Shown piece after piece: positions 26,657 to 35,300 of a stretch of DNA of 64,000 bases. The DNA lies in NCBI GenBank assembly GCA_900473685.1, contig UCNE01000009.1, positions 310,001-374,000 of the forward strand, written 5' to 3'. Position 1 is the first letter of the stretch. Each line of letters opens with the position of its first letter. The notes beneath the pieces were generated by a model. That model made no database searches. It was not told the DNA's origin and worked only from the letters and a program-made list of their open reading frames with translations. Made by a program: the position numbers and the translations under genes. Source of the DNA: Hyphomicrobiales bacterium. GTDB taxonomy: Bacteria; Pseudomonadota; Alphaproteobacteria; Rhizobiales; Rhizobiaceae.

Positions 26657-27295
26657 TCAGGCGTTTGCCTTCACACCCGCCATCGGCTTGATGACGTTCA
26701 TCAGAGCGCCATAGGGTAACAGCATCACCAGGCCGACGATGATCTTGACGCTGAGGTCACCGAGCGCCCAGGAGATCCAGCGCGGCGCTTCTGCCGTCAT
26801 GACACCGAGGATCGGAGCGCTTTCGAGCGCGAAAGGTTCGTTCGGGCCGAAGAAGACGAAGACCGCTGCAAAAGCGAACGAGAAGAAGATCGCCGTATCA
26901 AGGAAGGAACCGAACAGCGAGCCGAGCAGCGGCGCACGCCACCAGCTCTGCGCCCGCAGTCTGTTGAACACCGAAATATCGAGAAGCTGGCCGAACAGGA
27001 AGGCGGAGCCGGAGGCGATCGCGATGCGGGGCGAGGCGACCAGCACCGACAGCGCAATGGCGACGGCAAAGCCGGCGATCACCACCTTGCGGGCGGTACG
27101 CGGTCCGAACTGGCGATTGGTCAGGTCGGTGACGAGAAAGGCGATCGGGTAGCTGAAGGCGCCGAAGGTCAGGAGATCACCCAGCTGCATGCCGGCGATC
27201 GAGCCGGGCAGGGGGTACTGGACCAGGATATTGGAGGCTACGACCACGAGGGTCATCAGCGCGACATAGGTTAGGAACGTGCGGTTTGTCAGCAT
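26657..27295 (-). CDS. yhhQ: queuosine precursor transporter (YhhQ/VUT family)
   Basis: 212-residue inner-membrane protein with about six hydrophobic spans (LTYVALMTLVVVASNILV, VVIAGFAVAIALSVLVA, FFSFAFAAVFVFFG, VKIIVGLVMLLPYGALMNVI). COG1738 signatures are the FPIAFLVTDL-type SYPIAFLVTDLTNRQFG and the conserved GQLLDISVFNRLR. E. coli YhhQ imports preQ0 and preQ1 for tRNA queuosine. The start at 27295 follows a seven-A stretch with no Shine-Dalgarno sequence; the leader folds like a preQ1-I aptamer and would pair with the start codon itself, which supports both the start choice and the substrate. Confidence 0.9.
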   Translation of the reverse strand: MLTNRTFLTYVALMTLVVVASNILVQYPLPGSIAGMQLGDLLTFGAFSYPIAFLVTDLTNRQFGPRTARKVVIAGFAVAIALSVLVASPRIAIASGSAFLFGQLLDISVFNRLRAQSWWRAPLLGSLFGSFLDTAIFFSFAFAAVFVFFGPNEPFALESAPILGVMTAEAPRWISWALGDLSVKIIVGLVMLLPYGALMNVIKPMAGVKANA

Positions 27296-27321
27296 TTTTT
27301 TATCCTGGGGTATGCCACCAG
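27292..27321 (-). promoter_or_regulatory. preQ1-I-like riboswitch overlapping the yhhQ start codon
   Basis: On the minus strand, CTGG (27321-27318) pairs with CCAG (27308-27305). The loop reads TGGCATACC, and the 3' tail is GATAAAAA running into ATGC. The loop GCAT is complementary to the ATGC made of the start codon plus the next base, giving an H-type pseudoknot with an A-rich strand. This closely resembles the Thermoanaerobacter tengcongensis preQ1-I aptamer (CTGG stem, GCA loop, ACCCCAG, A-rich tail). Ligand binding would lock up the start codon of the preQ1 transporter. Fold and homology are inferred from pattern only. Confidence 0.65.
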
Positions 27322-27400
27322 TTGGAGTCATCTGAATCCACAATTCACCGCGCGTTGAGCCCGGCAAACCATGAACGGTTTACGGTCAATCGTACACGAG

Positions 27401-27434
27401 AAAAAGGCTCGCCGGTTGCCCTGGCAAGCCTTTT
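27401..27434 (-). terminator. rho-independent terminator after rpmB
   Basis: On the minus strand AAAAGGCTTGCC pairs with GGCGAGCCTTTTT, allowing a bulge pair, and ends in a five-T run. It lies 26 bases after the rpmB stop and upstream of the yhhQ leader, so yhhQ needs its own promoter between 27300 and 27400. Confidence 0.75.
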
Positions 27435-27459
27435 AATCTGTGTAAGTCAAGTGTGCCGA

Positions 27460-27762
27460 TTAAGCGGCGACAGCGACGGCTTCAGCCGTCTTCTTGACGA
27501 TCTGACGGCGCAGCAGGCGAGCGCGCATCGACAGCTCGACTTCGTCAGCCTTGATCAGGAATGCGTCGAGACCACCGCGGTGTTCAACCGAACGCAGGGC
27601 TGCGGCCGAAACACGCAGACGGTAACGCTGGCCGAGCACGTCGGAAATCAACGTAACCTGGCACAGGTTCGGAAGGAACTTGCGCTTGGTCTTGTTGTTT
27701 GCGTGGCTCACATTGTTGCCCGACTGGACGCCCTTGCCGGTCAATTCGCAACTACGGGACAT
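27460..27762 (-). CDS. rpmB: 50S ribosomal protein L28
   Basis: 100 residues. L28 is a small subunit-interface protein of the large ribosomal particle. Signatures are [20 protein letters not shown] at the start, [12 protein letters not shown], and the alphaproteobacterial C-terminal extension [19 protein letters not shown]. Start at 27762 is fixed by family alignment; the frame stays open 58 codons upstream without homology. Single-gene transcript closed by its own terminator. Confidence 0.96.
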   Translation of the reverse strand: MSRSCELTGKGVQSGNNVSHANNKTKRKFLPNLCQVTLISDVLGQRYRLRVSAAALRSVEHRGGLDAFLIKADEVELSMRARLLRRQIVKKTAEAVAVAA

Positions 27763-28132
27763 GATGCACCTATTTTTCTTTTCGCCTTCGGTCCATGCGT
27801 TGGCGGGCCATAAGCCCAGGCCGCATTCCGTTGGCCATGATTGGAAAGTTGCGGTTCTATAGTCAGCGAGAGCCGCGGCGTCAAGCCAAACCTTCGTTTT
27901 CCGGGAAAAACTCTTGAGAAACGCGGGGTCTATCAAGCCGGAGATGCCGTTCGGTTCAGATTCTTTCAGTGCCTATACATCTTTCCCGCGGCCAATTCCA
28001 CTTTATTGCTCCATGGGTTAAGCCTTGGGGCAAAAGCGGGTTTTCCGGCGCAGAAATGCCGCAAACCCGCCCTATCGCCTAAGACGAAGTGAACGGACGT
28101 GTCGCATCAGCGAAAATGGAAGGGCATCTGGA
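27763..28132. other. 370-base intergenic region between rpmB and the DUF3108 gene
   Basis: This divergent spacer must hold the promoters of rpmB (minus) and the DUF3108 gene (plus). Open frames exist on both strands but show no homology, no ribosome binding site and no coding bias I could recognise. I saw no strong hairpin, repeat or regulator box in it. Confidence 0.5.
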
Positions 28133-28909
28133 ATGAACTGGCGCAACGGTTTTTCGGCGCTTCTGGCATTGGCCACGGCAACGTTTTCCACAGGCACGGC
28201 CCATGCCGTCGATGTGACGCATACGACGGACTACAGCATCTCGCTTGCCGGCCTGCCGATTGCCAAGGCCTCGTTCTATACCGAGTTGAACGACAAGCGC
28301 TACACCATTTCCGGCACGATGAATTCTGCTGGCCTTGCCGATATCTTCGCCAAGACCTCGGGCGAGACCTCGGTCTCCGGCACCGTCGGCCGCGACCAGT
28401 TGAGCGCCTCGGAATACCGGGTCAAGTACCAGAGCGGCAAGAAGGGCCGGGCCATCGACGTCCAGTTCCGCGACGGCGATGTCGTGTCCGCCTCGATGAA
28501 GCCGCCGCGCAAGATCCCCAAGAACTGGGTGCCGGTGACTGAGGCGGATATGCGCAATGTCGTCGATCCGCTCTCCGGCCTGATCTTTCCCGCCGACACG
28601 CGGGTCTGCCCGAAAAGCGTGCCGGTCTTCGACGGCGAATCGCGGATGGACCTGAAGCTCTCGCCGAAGGGGACCCGGCCGTTCAAGACGGAGGGTTTTC
28701 AGGGAGACGTCATCGTCTGCGGTATCAAGTTCGTGCCGAAATCCGGTTACCGCAAGGGGCGCGACGACGTCGATTACCTGCGCAAGCTGGAAACCATGGA
28801 AATCTGGTTTGCCAAGGCCGATGCGGTGAATGTATATGCCCCGGTCTATGTCCGTATCCCGACCAGCTACGGCCCGGTTACCATCTGGGCAACGCGGTTC
28901 GGAAGCTGA
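28133..28909 (+). CDS. periplasmic DUF3108 domain protein
   Basis: 258 residues with a signal peptide (MNWRNGFSALLALATATFST, then GTAHA). The mature domain is beta-rich and matches DUF3108: DYSISLAGLPIAKASFYTEL, YTISGTMNSAGLADIF, SASMKPPRKIPKNWVPV, then DPLSGLIFPA and VCGIKFVPKSGYRKG. Two Cys (VCPKS and VCGI) may form a disulfide. Members are conserved in rhizobia but lack a proven function. Start at 28133 is chosen for the signal peptide. The exporter gene follows after 27 bases. Confidence 0.82.
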   Translation: MNWRNGFSALLALATATFSTGTAHAVDVTHTTDYSISLAGLPIAKASFYTELNDKRYTISGTMNSAGLADIFAKTSGETSVSGTVGRDQLSASEYRVKYQSGKKGRAIDVQFRDGDVVSASMKPPRKIPKNWVPVTEADMRNVVDPLSGLIFPADTRVCPKSVPVFDGESRMDLKLSPKGTRPFKTEGFQGDVIVCGIKFVPKSGYRKGRDDVDYLRKLETMEIWFAKADAVNVYAPVYVRIPTSYGPVTIWATRFGS

Positions 28910-28936
28910 CGATCCATTCAGGCCGGGGGGCAGGAT

Positions 28937-29827
28937 ATGAAAGTCAAGGCAACGCTGATCGGTTTTTCGGCGATCCTGATGTGGTCGCTTTTGGCGCTGA
29001 TGACCGCTGCATCCGGCACCATGCCGCCCTTCCAGCTTTCGGCCATCTGCTTTTCCATCGGCAGCATTCCCGGCCTCGTGGTGCTGGCGCTCAAGCCTGA
29101 GCGTCTGGCGCTGCTCAAGCAGCCCGCAAAGGTCTGGTTCGTCGGCATTGCCGGGCTGTTCGGTTACCACTTTCTCTATTTCACCGCCCTTCGCAATGCC
29201 CCTGCGGTCGAGGCCGGGCTGATTGCCTATCTCTGGCCGCTTCTGATCGTTGTCGGTTCCGCATTGCTGCCGGGCGAGCGCTTGCGCTGGTATCATGTTG
29301 CCGGTGCCATTTGCGGCCTTGCCGGTACGATCCTGATCGTGGCGCGCAATGGCGTCCAGTTCGATGATGCCTATGTTCTGGGCTATGGTGCGGCTCTCGC
29401 CTGCGCCTTCACCTGGTCCGGCTATTCGCTGCTGACGCGCCGATTCGAGGCCGTCTCGACGGATGTCGTCACCGGTTTCTGCCTGGCAACCGCGGCGCTG
29501 TCGTTCCTGTGCCACCTTGGCCTCGAAACGACGGTCTGGCCGGAAACGGCAACACAGTGGGTTGCCGTTGCCGGTCTCGGGCTTCTACCCGTCGGTGCTG
29601 CCTTCTATGCCTGGGATTATGGCGTCAAGAACGGCAACATCCAGATTCTCGGCGTGGCCAGCTATGCGGCGCCGGTTCTCTCGACGTTGATCCTGATTGC
29701 ATTCGGCTTCGCCGAGCCGTCCTGGCGGATCGCGCTCGCCTGCCTGTTGGTGACCGGCGGCGCGGTTCTGGCGGCCAAGGACGCCATTTTTCGCGACCGT
29801 TCCAGCGCCGCACAGCCCGCCGAATAG
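28937..29827 (+). CDS. DMT-superfamily (EamA) transporter, aromatic amino acid exporter YddG-like
   Basis: 296 residues with ten predicted membrane spans in two EamA repeats. The N-terminus (ATLIGFSAILMWSLLALMTA, SGTMPPFQLSAICF) and PAVEAGLIAYLWPLLIVVGS, LRWYHVAGAICGLAGTILIV and YAAPVLSTLILIAFGFAEPS match the YddG group that exports Phe, Tyr, Trp and related compounds. The specific substrate is not provable by motif. Plausibly co-transcribed with the DUF3108 gene; tail-to-tail with the cupin gene. Confidence 0.85.
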   Translation: MKVKATLIGFSAILMWSLLALMTAASGTMPPFQLSAICFSIGSIPGLVVLALKPERLALLKQPAKVWFVGIAGLFGYHFLYFTALRNAPAVEAGLIAYLWPLLIVVGSALLPGERLRWYHVAGAICGLAGTILIVARNGVQFDDAYVLGYGAALACAFTWSGYSLLTRRFEAVSTDVVTGFCLATAALSFLCHLGLETTVWPETATQWVAVAGLGLLPVGAAFYAWDYGVKNGNIQILGVASYAAPVLSTLILIAFGFAEPSWRIALACLLVTGGAVLAAKDAIFRDRSSAAQPAE

Positions 29828-29829
29828 GT

Positions 29830-30273
29830 TCAGGCCGCCGGTGGCTGCCAGTCCGGCGGGGCCATTTCGAATGCCGAAAAATCAAAGCCCGGCGAAACCG
29901 TGCAGCCGACCAGCGTCCATGCCCCAAGCGATGTTGCCGATTGCCACCAGTTGGCGGGGACGATTGCCTGCGGCCTCTCGCCGGTCAGGATGTTCGAGCC
30001 GAGCATGACGGTCGAGGCTGGCTTGCCGTCCTCGGCAATGCTGAGCGCCAGCGGCGCCCCGGCATAGAAGTGCCAGACCTCGGCCGCATCACGCACGCGG
30101 TGCCAGTGAGAACGCTCGCCGCGCTCCAAAAGATAATAGATAGCGGTCGAGTGGCCGCGTGGACCGCCCGCTGTGTCCTTGAAGGTCTGGATGTACCACC
30201 CACCTTCCGGATGGCGCTCCATTTCCAGTGTTTCAATGATGGCTTGCGCCGACAGCGGCAATTGAACGTCCAT
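29830..30273 (-). CDS. cupin-superfamily protein (DUF985)
   Basis: 147 residues forming a single cupin barrel of the DUF985 type. Signatures are HPEGGWYIQTF, STAIYYLLERGERSHWHRV with candidate metal His residues, AEVWHFYAGAPL, and VPANWWQSA followed by GCTVSPGFDF. The start at 30273 overlaps the gloB TGA by one base (TGATG), so translation is coupled to gloB. Cupins of this group may be sugar-phosphate epimerase-like or small isomerases, but the reaction here is unknown. The pairing with glyoxalase II hints at a detoxification role without proving it. Confidence 0.83.
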   Translation of the reverse strand: MDVQLPLSAQAIIETLEMERHPEGGWYIQTFKDTAGGPRGHSTAIYYLLERGERSHWHRVRDAAEVWHFYAGAPLALSIAEDGKPASTVMLGSNILTGERPQAIVPANWWQSATSLGAWTLVGCTVSPGFDFSAFEMAPPDWQPPAA

Positions 30274-31043
30274 CAGAAATTGTCCTTGCACTTGCGGATT
30301 TCGGCAAAGACCTCGGCGTCCGATGCATTCTGCAATCCCAGATGCGCCCGTATTCCGGCATCATGCGGCCGCAGGAAAGGGTTGGTTTTCTTTTCCAGCC
30401 CCAGTGTCGTCGGCGCGGTGAAGCCACCCTTGGCCCGCAAAGCCTCGATTTCGGCTGCTCGCGACTTCAACGCCTCGTTCGCGGGATCCACGGTCACCGC
30501 GAACCGCGCGTTGGAAAGCGTATATTCGTGGCCGAAATAAACGGATGTATCATCAGGCAGCGCCATCAGTTTCTGCAGCGAGGCCCACATCTGCGCCGGC
30601 GTTCCCTCAAACAGGCGGCCGCAGCCGAGCGCAAACAACGTGTCGGCGGAAAACAGCAGCTTGTCGTCGGGAAAATAGAAACAGATATGCCCAGCCGTAT
30701 GCCCCGGGGTTTCGAAAACATGCACCTTGTGGCCTGCGAACTCGAAATCGCCGCCATCGCCGATCGTCTTGTCGATGCCCGGAATTTTCGATGCTTCGTT
30801 TTCGGGACCGATGATCGTCGCATCGTAGCGCGCCTTCAGTGTCAGATTGGCGTCGACATGATCCGGGTGATGATGGGTGGTGAGAATATGGGTCAGTGTC
30901 CACCCGCGGCGTTTCAGCGCGGCCAAAATGGCTGCTTCCTCCGGGGCATCGATCGAGGCGGTGGCGCCGCTTGCCGGATCGTGGATCAACACGCCGAAAT
31001 TATCGGTGCGGCACGGGAAGAGTTCGATATCGAGCTTGGCCAT
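30273..31043 (-). CDS. gloB: hydroxyacylglutathione hydrolase (glyoxalase II)
   Basis: 256-residue metallo-beta-lactamase-fold thioesterase that hydrolyses S-lactoylglutathione, the product of glyoxalase I, to D-lactate. The binuclear metal motif THHHPDHVD is at residues 56-64, with [14 protein letters not shown] and [18 protein letters not shown] further along and the C-terminal HAGH-type domain ([22 protein letters not shown]). Start ATG at 31043. It is divergent from the methyltransferase, a pairing common in rhizobia, and coupled to the cupin gene. Confidence 0.95.
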   Translation of the reverse strand: MAKLDIELFPCRTDNFGVLIHDPASGATASIDAPEEAAILAALKRRGWTLTHILTTHHHPDHVDANLTLKARYDATIIGPENEASKIPGIDKTIGDGGDFEFAGHKVHVFETPGHTAGHICFYFPDDKLLFSADTLFALGCGRLFEGTPAQMWASLQKLMALPDDTSVYFGHEYTLSNARFAVTVDPANEALKSRAAEIEALRAKGGFTAPTTLGLEKKTNPFLRPHDAGIRAHLGLQNASDAEVFAEIRKCKDNF

Positions 31044-31130
31044 GATGGAATTCCTGAAGAGGATACGTCGTTGTGGCGAATGTAGTGAGCGCCGCCTTGA
31101 AGTCCACCCGTTCCAGTCTAACATGAGGGC

Positions 31131-31874
31131 ATGCACGCAGATATCGTCGACCTTCGCCAGTTCTATCATTCCCGCCTCGGCCGCTTTGCCGAGCAATCGA
31201 TCAGCATGGCGCTGTCGTCGGTCTGGGCGAAGCTGCCGGAAGAGCGGCTGGTCGGGCTTGGTTACGCGGTCCCCTATCTCGATCGTTTTCGCGCCGATAC
31301 CGAGCGCACGTTTGCCTTCATGCCGGCGGGTCAAGGGGCGGTGAACTGGCCGGTTGCCGAACTATCCTCGACAGCGCTGATCTTCGACGAGGAATTGCCG
31401 CTTCCCGATTCGTCGATCGACCGGGTGCTGATGGTGCATTCGCTGGAATTCGCAGAAAACCCGCGCGAGACGATGAAGGAACTCTGGCGCATTCTCGCAC
31501 CGGGGGGGCGGCTGGTGATCGTTGTGCCGAATCGCCGCGGCGTCTGGGCGCGGATGGAACACACGCCTTTCGGATCCGGCCGTCCCTATTCGCGCGGCCA
31601 GTTGACCGCACTTTTGCGCGAAACCAATTTCACTCCGGGCGCTTCTGCCGATGCCCTGTTCTTTCCGCCGTCGAAGCTGAAACTGATCCTGAAGATGCGC
31701 CAGGCCTTCGAGCGCATCGGCCGGTCGCTCTGGCCGGTGTTCTCAGGCGTGATCATCGTCGAGGCACAGAAGCGGCTCTATCAGGGGCTGCCGGTCGCCG
31801 CCCGCGCCTCGCGCCGCGTCTTCGTGCCGGTGTTGGCGCCGCACGGCGTGCCGACGACGCGGGAAAAGTCGTAG
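31131..31874 (+). CDS. class I SAM-dependent methyltransferase
   Basis: 247 residues with a methyltransferase_11-type domain. The core includes [12 protein letters not shown] as the cofactor-binding glycine motif variant, an acidic loop near [20 protein letters not shown] (motif IV) and [18 protein letters not shown] (post-motif). The C-terminal 90 residues add a basic helix ([20 protein letters not shown]). The glycine motif departs from the usual GxGxG form. Substrate unknown; the family regularly sits divergent to gloB in rhizobia. Ends just before palindromic repeats. Confidence 0.83.
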   Translation: MHADIVDLRQFYHSRLGRFAEQSISMALSSVWAKLPEERLVGLGYAVPYLDRFRADTERTFAFMPAGQGAVNWPVAELSSTALIFDEELPLPDSSIDRVLMVHSLEFAENPRETMKELWRILAPGGRLVIVVPNRRGVWARMEHTPFGSGRPYSRGQLTALLRETNFTPGASADALFFPPSKLKLILKMRQAFERIGRSLWPVFSGVIIVEAQKRLYQGLPVAARASRRVFVPVLAPHGVPTTREKS

Positions 31875-31904
31875 TTTTCCATCATCTGCTCCAGAGGCAA
31901 GTCG

Positions 31905-32035
31905 CCCCCCTCTGTCAGCTTCGCTGACATCTCCCCCACAGGTGGGGAGATTTTCCTTTCCCTTGTGATCTTCGGGAGTTGGTGGGTGATCTCCCCCCTT
32001 GTGGGGGAGATGTCGGCGTCGCCGACAGAGGGGGG
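31905..32035. repeat. mosaic palindromic intergenic repeat
   Basis: Arm 1 (31905-31940) and arm 2 (32000-32035) are long inverted copies: CCCCCCTCTGTC with a GACATCTCCCCCACA end, against TGTGGGGGAGATGTC and GACAGAGGGGGG. Each arm contains its own small palindrome around the TCGCTGACA or GGCGTCGCC centre, and further CTCCCC/GGGGAG pairs lie between. This is the style of rhizobial intergenic palindromic elements. It lies between the methyltransferase and hisC. Confidence 0.75.
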
Positions 32036-32129
32036 GAGATGCGAGCGAAGAAACAATGTCACACTCGACAAAAACCCGCTGCACCGGTATTGCCTGAGCG
32101 TCATTTTCCCTGCCGCGAAAGCTGATCCC

Positions 32130-33236
32130 ATGAGCACAGACTTTACGAGCCCAACACCACGCCCCGGTATCCTCGATATTGCCGCCTACGTACCGGGCAA
32201 GGAGCATGCGCCGGGTGTTGCCAAGGTTTACAAGCTCTCTTCGAACGAGACCCCGCTCGGGCCGAGCCCGAAGGCGATCGAAGCCTTCCAGAAGGCTGCC
32301 GCCAAGCTCGAAATCTATCCCGATGGCCAGGCGATCGAACTGCGTGAAGCTATTGCCTCCGTCTATGGCCTGAACACGGCCAACCTGATGTGCGGCAACG
32401 GCTCCGACGAGCTGCTCGGCCTGCTCTGCCACGTCTATCTCGCCCCCGGCGATGAAGCCATCATCACCGAACACGGTTTCCTCGTCTACAAGATCCAGAT
32501 CATGGGCGCTGGTGCGACGCCGGTCACGGTGCCGGAAAACGATTGCCAGGTCACCGTTGATGCCATTCTTGCCGCGGTAACACCGAAGACGAAAATGGTG
32601 TTCCTCGCCAATCCCGGCAATCCGACCGGTACTTATGTTCCGGTCGATGAAGTGCGCCGCCTGCAGGCCGGCCTGCCGAAGAACGTCATTCTTGTTCTCG
32701 ATGCCGCCTATGCGGAATATGTCCGCCGCAACGACTATGAAGCCGGACTTGAGCTGGTGTCGTCCAACCAGAACGTGGTGATGACCCGCACGTTTTCGAA
32801 GATCCACGGGCTGGCCGCCCTGCGCGTCGGCTGGATGTATGCGCCGCTTGCCATCATCGACGCGCTGAACCGGGTGCGTGGGCCGTTCAACATGAATGCG
32901 CCGGCCATTGCCGCTGGCTCCGCTGCCATCCGCGACCAGGCGTTCATGGCGACCGCCCTCGAGCACAATTCGCTCTGGCTCGGCAAGCTCACCGATGCTT
33001 TCTCTTCGCTCGGTCTGCGCGTCACGCCGTCGGTCACCAATTTCGTGCTGATCCATTTCCCGGATACCGACGGCAAGCGAGCGCCGGAAGCCGACGAGTT
33101 CCTGACCCGCCGCGGTTTCATCCTTCGGGCGGTGAGGGGCTACGGCCTTCCCAATGCGTTGCGGATGACCATCGGCTCGGCGGAAGCCAATGAAGGCGTG
33201 ATTGCCGCGCTCACCGAGTTCATGGGCCGGGCGTGA
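32130..33236 (+). CDS. hisC: histidinol-phosphate aminotransferase
   Basis: 368-residue fold-type I PLP enzyme that transaminates imidazole-acetol phosphate in histidine synthesis; in rhizobia such copies can also act in aromatic amino acid transamination. PLP lysine is Lys224 in [15 protein letters not shown]; other motifs are [31 protein letters not shown] and DAAYAEY. Start at 32130 fits homologues; the frame runs upstream into repeat sequence. Its stop overlaps the tyrC start (TGATG). Away from the main his cluster and fused in an operon with tyrC, it may serve tyrosine or phenylalanine formation. Confidence 0.93.
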   Translation: MSTDFTSPTPRPGILDIAAYVPGKEHAPGVAKVYKLSSNETPLGPSPKAIEAFQKAAAKLEIYPDGQAIELREAIASVYGLNTANLMCGNGSDELLGLLCHVYLAPGDEAIITEHGFLVYKIQIMGAGATPVTVPENDCQVTVDAILAAVTPKTKMVFLANPGNPTGTYVPVDEVRRLQAGLPKNVILVLDAAYAEYVRRNDYEAGLELVSSNQNVVMTRTFSKIHGLAALRVGWMYAPLAIIDALNRVRGPFNMNAPAIAAGSAAIRDQAFMATALEHNSLWLGKLTDAFSSLGLRVTPSVTNFVLIHFPDTDGKRAPEADEFLTRRGFILRAVRGYGLPNALRMTIGSAEANEGVIAALTEFMGRA

Positions 33237-34159
33237 TGGCAAAGCAGTTTGAAACCATCGCGCTGATCGGCATCGGCCTGATCGGCTCGTCGATCGCTCG
33301 TGAAATCAAGGACAAGGGCCTTGCCGGTTCCGTCACTGTCTCGACGCGCAGCGATGCGACGTTGAAGCGGGCAGAGGCGCTGAACCTCGGCGACCGCTAC
33401 ACGACGTCGGCTGCCGATGCGGTCAAGAATGCCGATCTGGTCATCGTCTCCGTGCCCGTCGGTGCGTCCGGTGCCGTTGCCGCCGAAATCGCTCCGCATC
33501 TGAAGCCCGGTGCGATCGTCACTGATGTCGGCTCGACCAAGGGCTCTGTCATCGCCCAGATGGCGCCGCACATGCCGGAAGGTGTCCATTTCATCCCGGG
33601 CCATCCGATTGCCGGTACCGAATATTCCGGCCCGGACGCGGGCTTCATCGGCCTGTTCAAGGGTCGCTGGTGCATCCTAACGCCGCTGCCGGAGACAGAT
33701 GAAACGGCCAAGGCGAAGCTGCGCACCTTCTGGGAAACGCTGGGTTCGATGGTCGATGACATGGACCCGGAACATCATGACAAGGTTCTGGCGATCGTCT
33801 CGCACCTGCCGCACATCATCGCCTACAACATTGTTGGCACGGCGGATGATCTGGAAGCGGTGACCGAATCGGAGGTGATCAAATATTCCGCCTCGGGTTT
33901 CCGCGACTTCACCCGTCTTGCGGCATCAGACCCGACCATGTGGCGCGACGTCTGCCTGCACAACAAGGATGCGATCCTTGAAATGCTGTCGCGGTTTTCC
34001 GAGGATCTGGCCTATTTGCAGCGAGCAATCCGCTGGGGCGATGGCGACAAGCTGTTCGACCTCTTCACCCGCACCCGCGCCATCCGCCGCTCCATTGTCC
34101 AGGCAGGTCAGGATACCGACATGGCCGATTTCGGCCGGCATGCGATGGATCAGAAGTAG
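33236..34159 (+). CDS. tyrC: cyclohexadienyl (prephenate/arogenate) dehydrogenase
   Basis: 307 residues. The enzyme oxidatively decarboxylates prephenate or arogenate toward tyrosine using NAD(P)+. The Rossmann motif IGIGLIGSSIAREI is at the N-terminus; DVGSTKGSVIAQM, FIPGHPIAGTEYSGP, LPHIIAYNIVG and SASGFRDFTRLAASDP are family signatures. Translation coupled to hisC by a one-base overlap; a GTG one codon earlier is an alternative start. The hisC-tyrC operon is a standard rhizobial arrangement. Confidence 0.94.
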   Translation: MAKQFETIALIGIGLIGSSIAREIKDKGLAGSVTVSTRSDATLKRAEALNLGDRYTTSAADAVKNADLVIVSVPVGASGAVAAEIAPHLKPGAIVTDVGSTKGSVIAQMAPHMPEGVHFIPGHPIAGTEYSGPDAGFIGLFKGRWCILTPLPETDETAKAKLRTFWETLGSMVDDMDPEHHDKVLAIVSHLPHIIAYNIVGTADDLEAVTESEVIKYSASGFRDFTRLAASDPTMWRDVCLHNKDAILEMLSRFSEDLAYLQRAIRWGDGDKLFDLFTRTRAIRRSIVQAGQDTDMADFGRHAMDQK

Positions 34160-34189
34160 GCGGCTGGTCGCGGTATCAGATCCGGCGTC

Positions 34190-34510
34190 TCATTCAAGTA
34201 AAAGCATCGTCAACTCGATGTCATACTGCTCAAGGCTATTTTTAAGTTCTGATAACTGACGGCAAAGGCGCTGGGGGGGTGCGGACTCACAATCTATCTG
34301 AATTCTAAGCGCTTTATCTGCGGCCTGGGGGTGAATCTCTAAGAGTTGGCCGTTTAAAGCAAAATCAGCATAGTTACTGATTTTCTGAGTGAGTAAACTC
34401 AGAGTTTCATCCGAGTCGTCCCACGCTTCACTATTCGCGATTATTAGGATATAGCAATCTTCTGCTGGATTGTAAGTTACTATATCGATAGCTTTAGGGT
34501 TTATTGCCAT
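34190..34510 (-). CDS. DUF6572-like small protein, AT-rich and probably acquired
   Basis: 106 residues resembling DUF6572: AIDIVTYNPAEDCYILIIAN, WDDSDETLSLLTQKISNYAD and GQLLEIHPQAADKALRIQID. No signal or membrane span. The gene is visibly richer in A and T than its neighbours and uses codons such as TTA, ATA and AGT, unlike the surrounding GC-rich genes, a sign of transfer. No clear ribosome binding site was seen. Function of the family is unknown. It lies convergent to tyrC at the edge of a small accessory pocket. Confidence 0.65.
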   Translation of the reverse strand: MAINPKAIDIVTYNPAEDCYILIIANSEAWDDSDETLSLLTQKISNYADFALNGQLLEIHPQAADKALRIQIDCESAPPQRLCRQLSELKNSLEQYDIELTMLLLE

Positions 34511-34666
34511 TGATTATTCTGTTTCAGTGCAACGATCTGTCCCGGCCGGGGCGAGCCTACTAAGTATTTGAACGCACTTTGGCGATGCTTGCAGTGAAAA
34601 GCAACAGGCGATCACCCCAGGATCAAGCCCGGGTGATAGCCCCTCGCCACCCGTTTCAAAAAGCAA

Positions 34667-34735
34667 AGCGAAAACTACTTGCTCTCGTCAAGCTCGCTTC
34701 AGCCAAAATCTGGATGCGCTTTACGAATCGGTGAG
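34667..34735 (+). repeat. direct repeat, copy 1, upstream of the EthD gene
   Basis: A block of about 68 bases starting GCGAAAACTACTTGCTCTCG and containing TTCAGCCAAAATCTGGATG is found again at 35227-35296 with a few substitutions. The two copies flank the EthD gene in the same orientation, about 560 bases apart. Confidence 0.75.
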
Positions 34736-34785
34736 CTAGAAAGGCCCCTCGAACGCTCGGAGAGGCGTTCAGACAGGAGCCGACC

Positions 34786-35100
34786 ATGATCAAGATGAGC
34801 GTCTACTATCCGGCCGATGGCGGGTCGAAGTTCGATCACGACTACTACCGCACCCGCCATATGCCACTGATCCAGGAACGGCTCGGCGATGCTTGCCTGC
34901 GCTACGAGATCGATAAGGGCCTTGCGGGTCGCGAACCTGGAAGCGCGCCGGGGTTCGTCGCGGCGTGCCACGTCTACTCGCCGACTCTGGAGACATTCCA
35001 GGAGGCTCTCGGTCCCCACCGTGCGGAGATCGCCGCAGACGTCGCCAACTATACGGACATCGCGCCTATCGTGCAGATCAGCGAAATCGTTGAAGGATAA
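34786..35100 (+). CDS. EthD family protein
   Basis: 104 residues forming one ferredoxin-like EthD domain (MIKMSVYYPADGGSKFDHDY, then YRTRHMPLIQERLG, ending APIVQISEIVEG). EthD relatives include small dimeric barrel proteins tied to ether or polyketide degradation, but most family members have no known reaction. The gene has an AGGAGCCGACC site. It is GC-rich and flanked by direct repeats, with no metabolic neighbour genes, so its job cannot be read from context. Confidence 0.85.
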   Translation: MIKMSVYYPADGGSKFDHDYYRTRHMPLIQERLGDACLRYEIDKGLAGREPGSAPGFVAACHVYSPTLETFQEALGPHRAEIAADVANYTDIAPIVQISEIVEG

Positions 35101-35226
35101 GGGCTCCGGCGCGTCAGGCGCAGCTGTTGAATTTTCCAGGACCGGCGTAGTGCTGGCGCACCATGATCCACCGTGACGTAGCCGGTGCCGAATCGGTCGA
35201 CGACCGGGAACATGTGGTTGCCGTTG

Positions 35227-35296
35227 AAGCGAAAACTACCTTGCTCTCGTCAAACTCGCTTCAGCCAAAATCTGGATGTGATTTATAACTCGGTGA
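35227..35296 (+). repeat. direct repeat, copy 2, downstream of the EthD gene
   Basis: Second copy of the block at 34667-34735, starting AAGCGAAAACTACCTTGCTC and sharing CGCTTCAGCCAAAATCTGGA. It runs directly into a RIME-type palindromic element at 35301. Confidence 0.75.
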
Positions 35297-35300
35297 CGTG

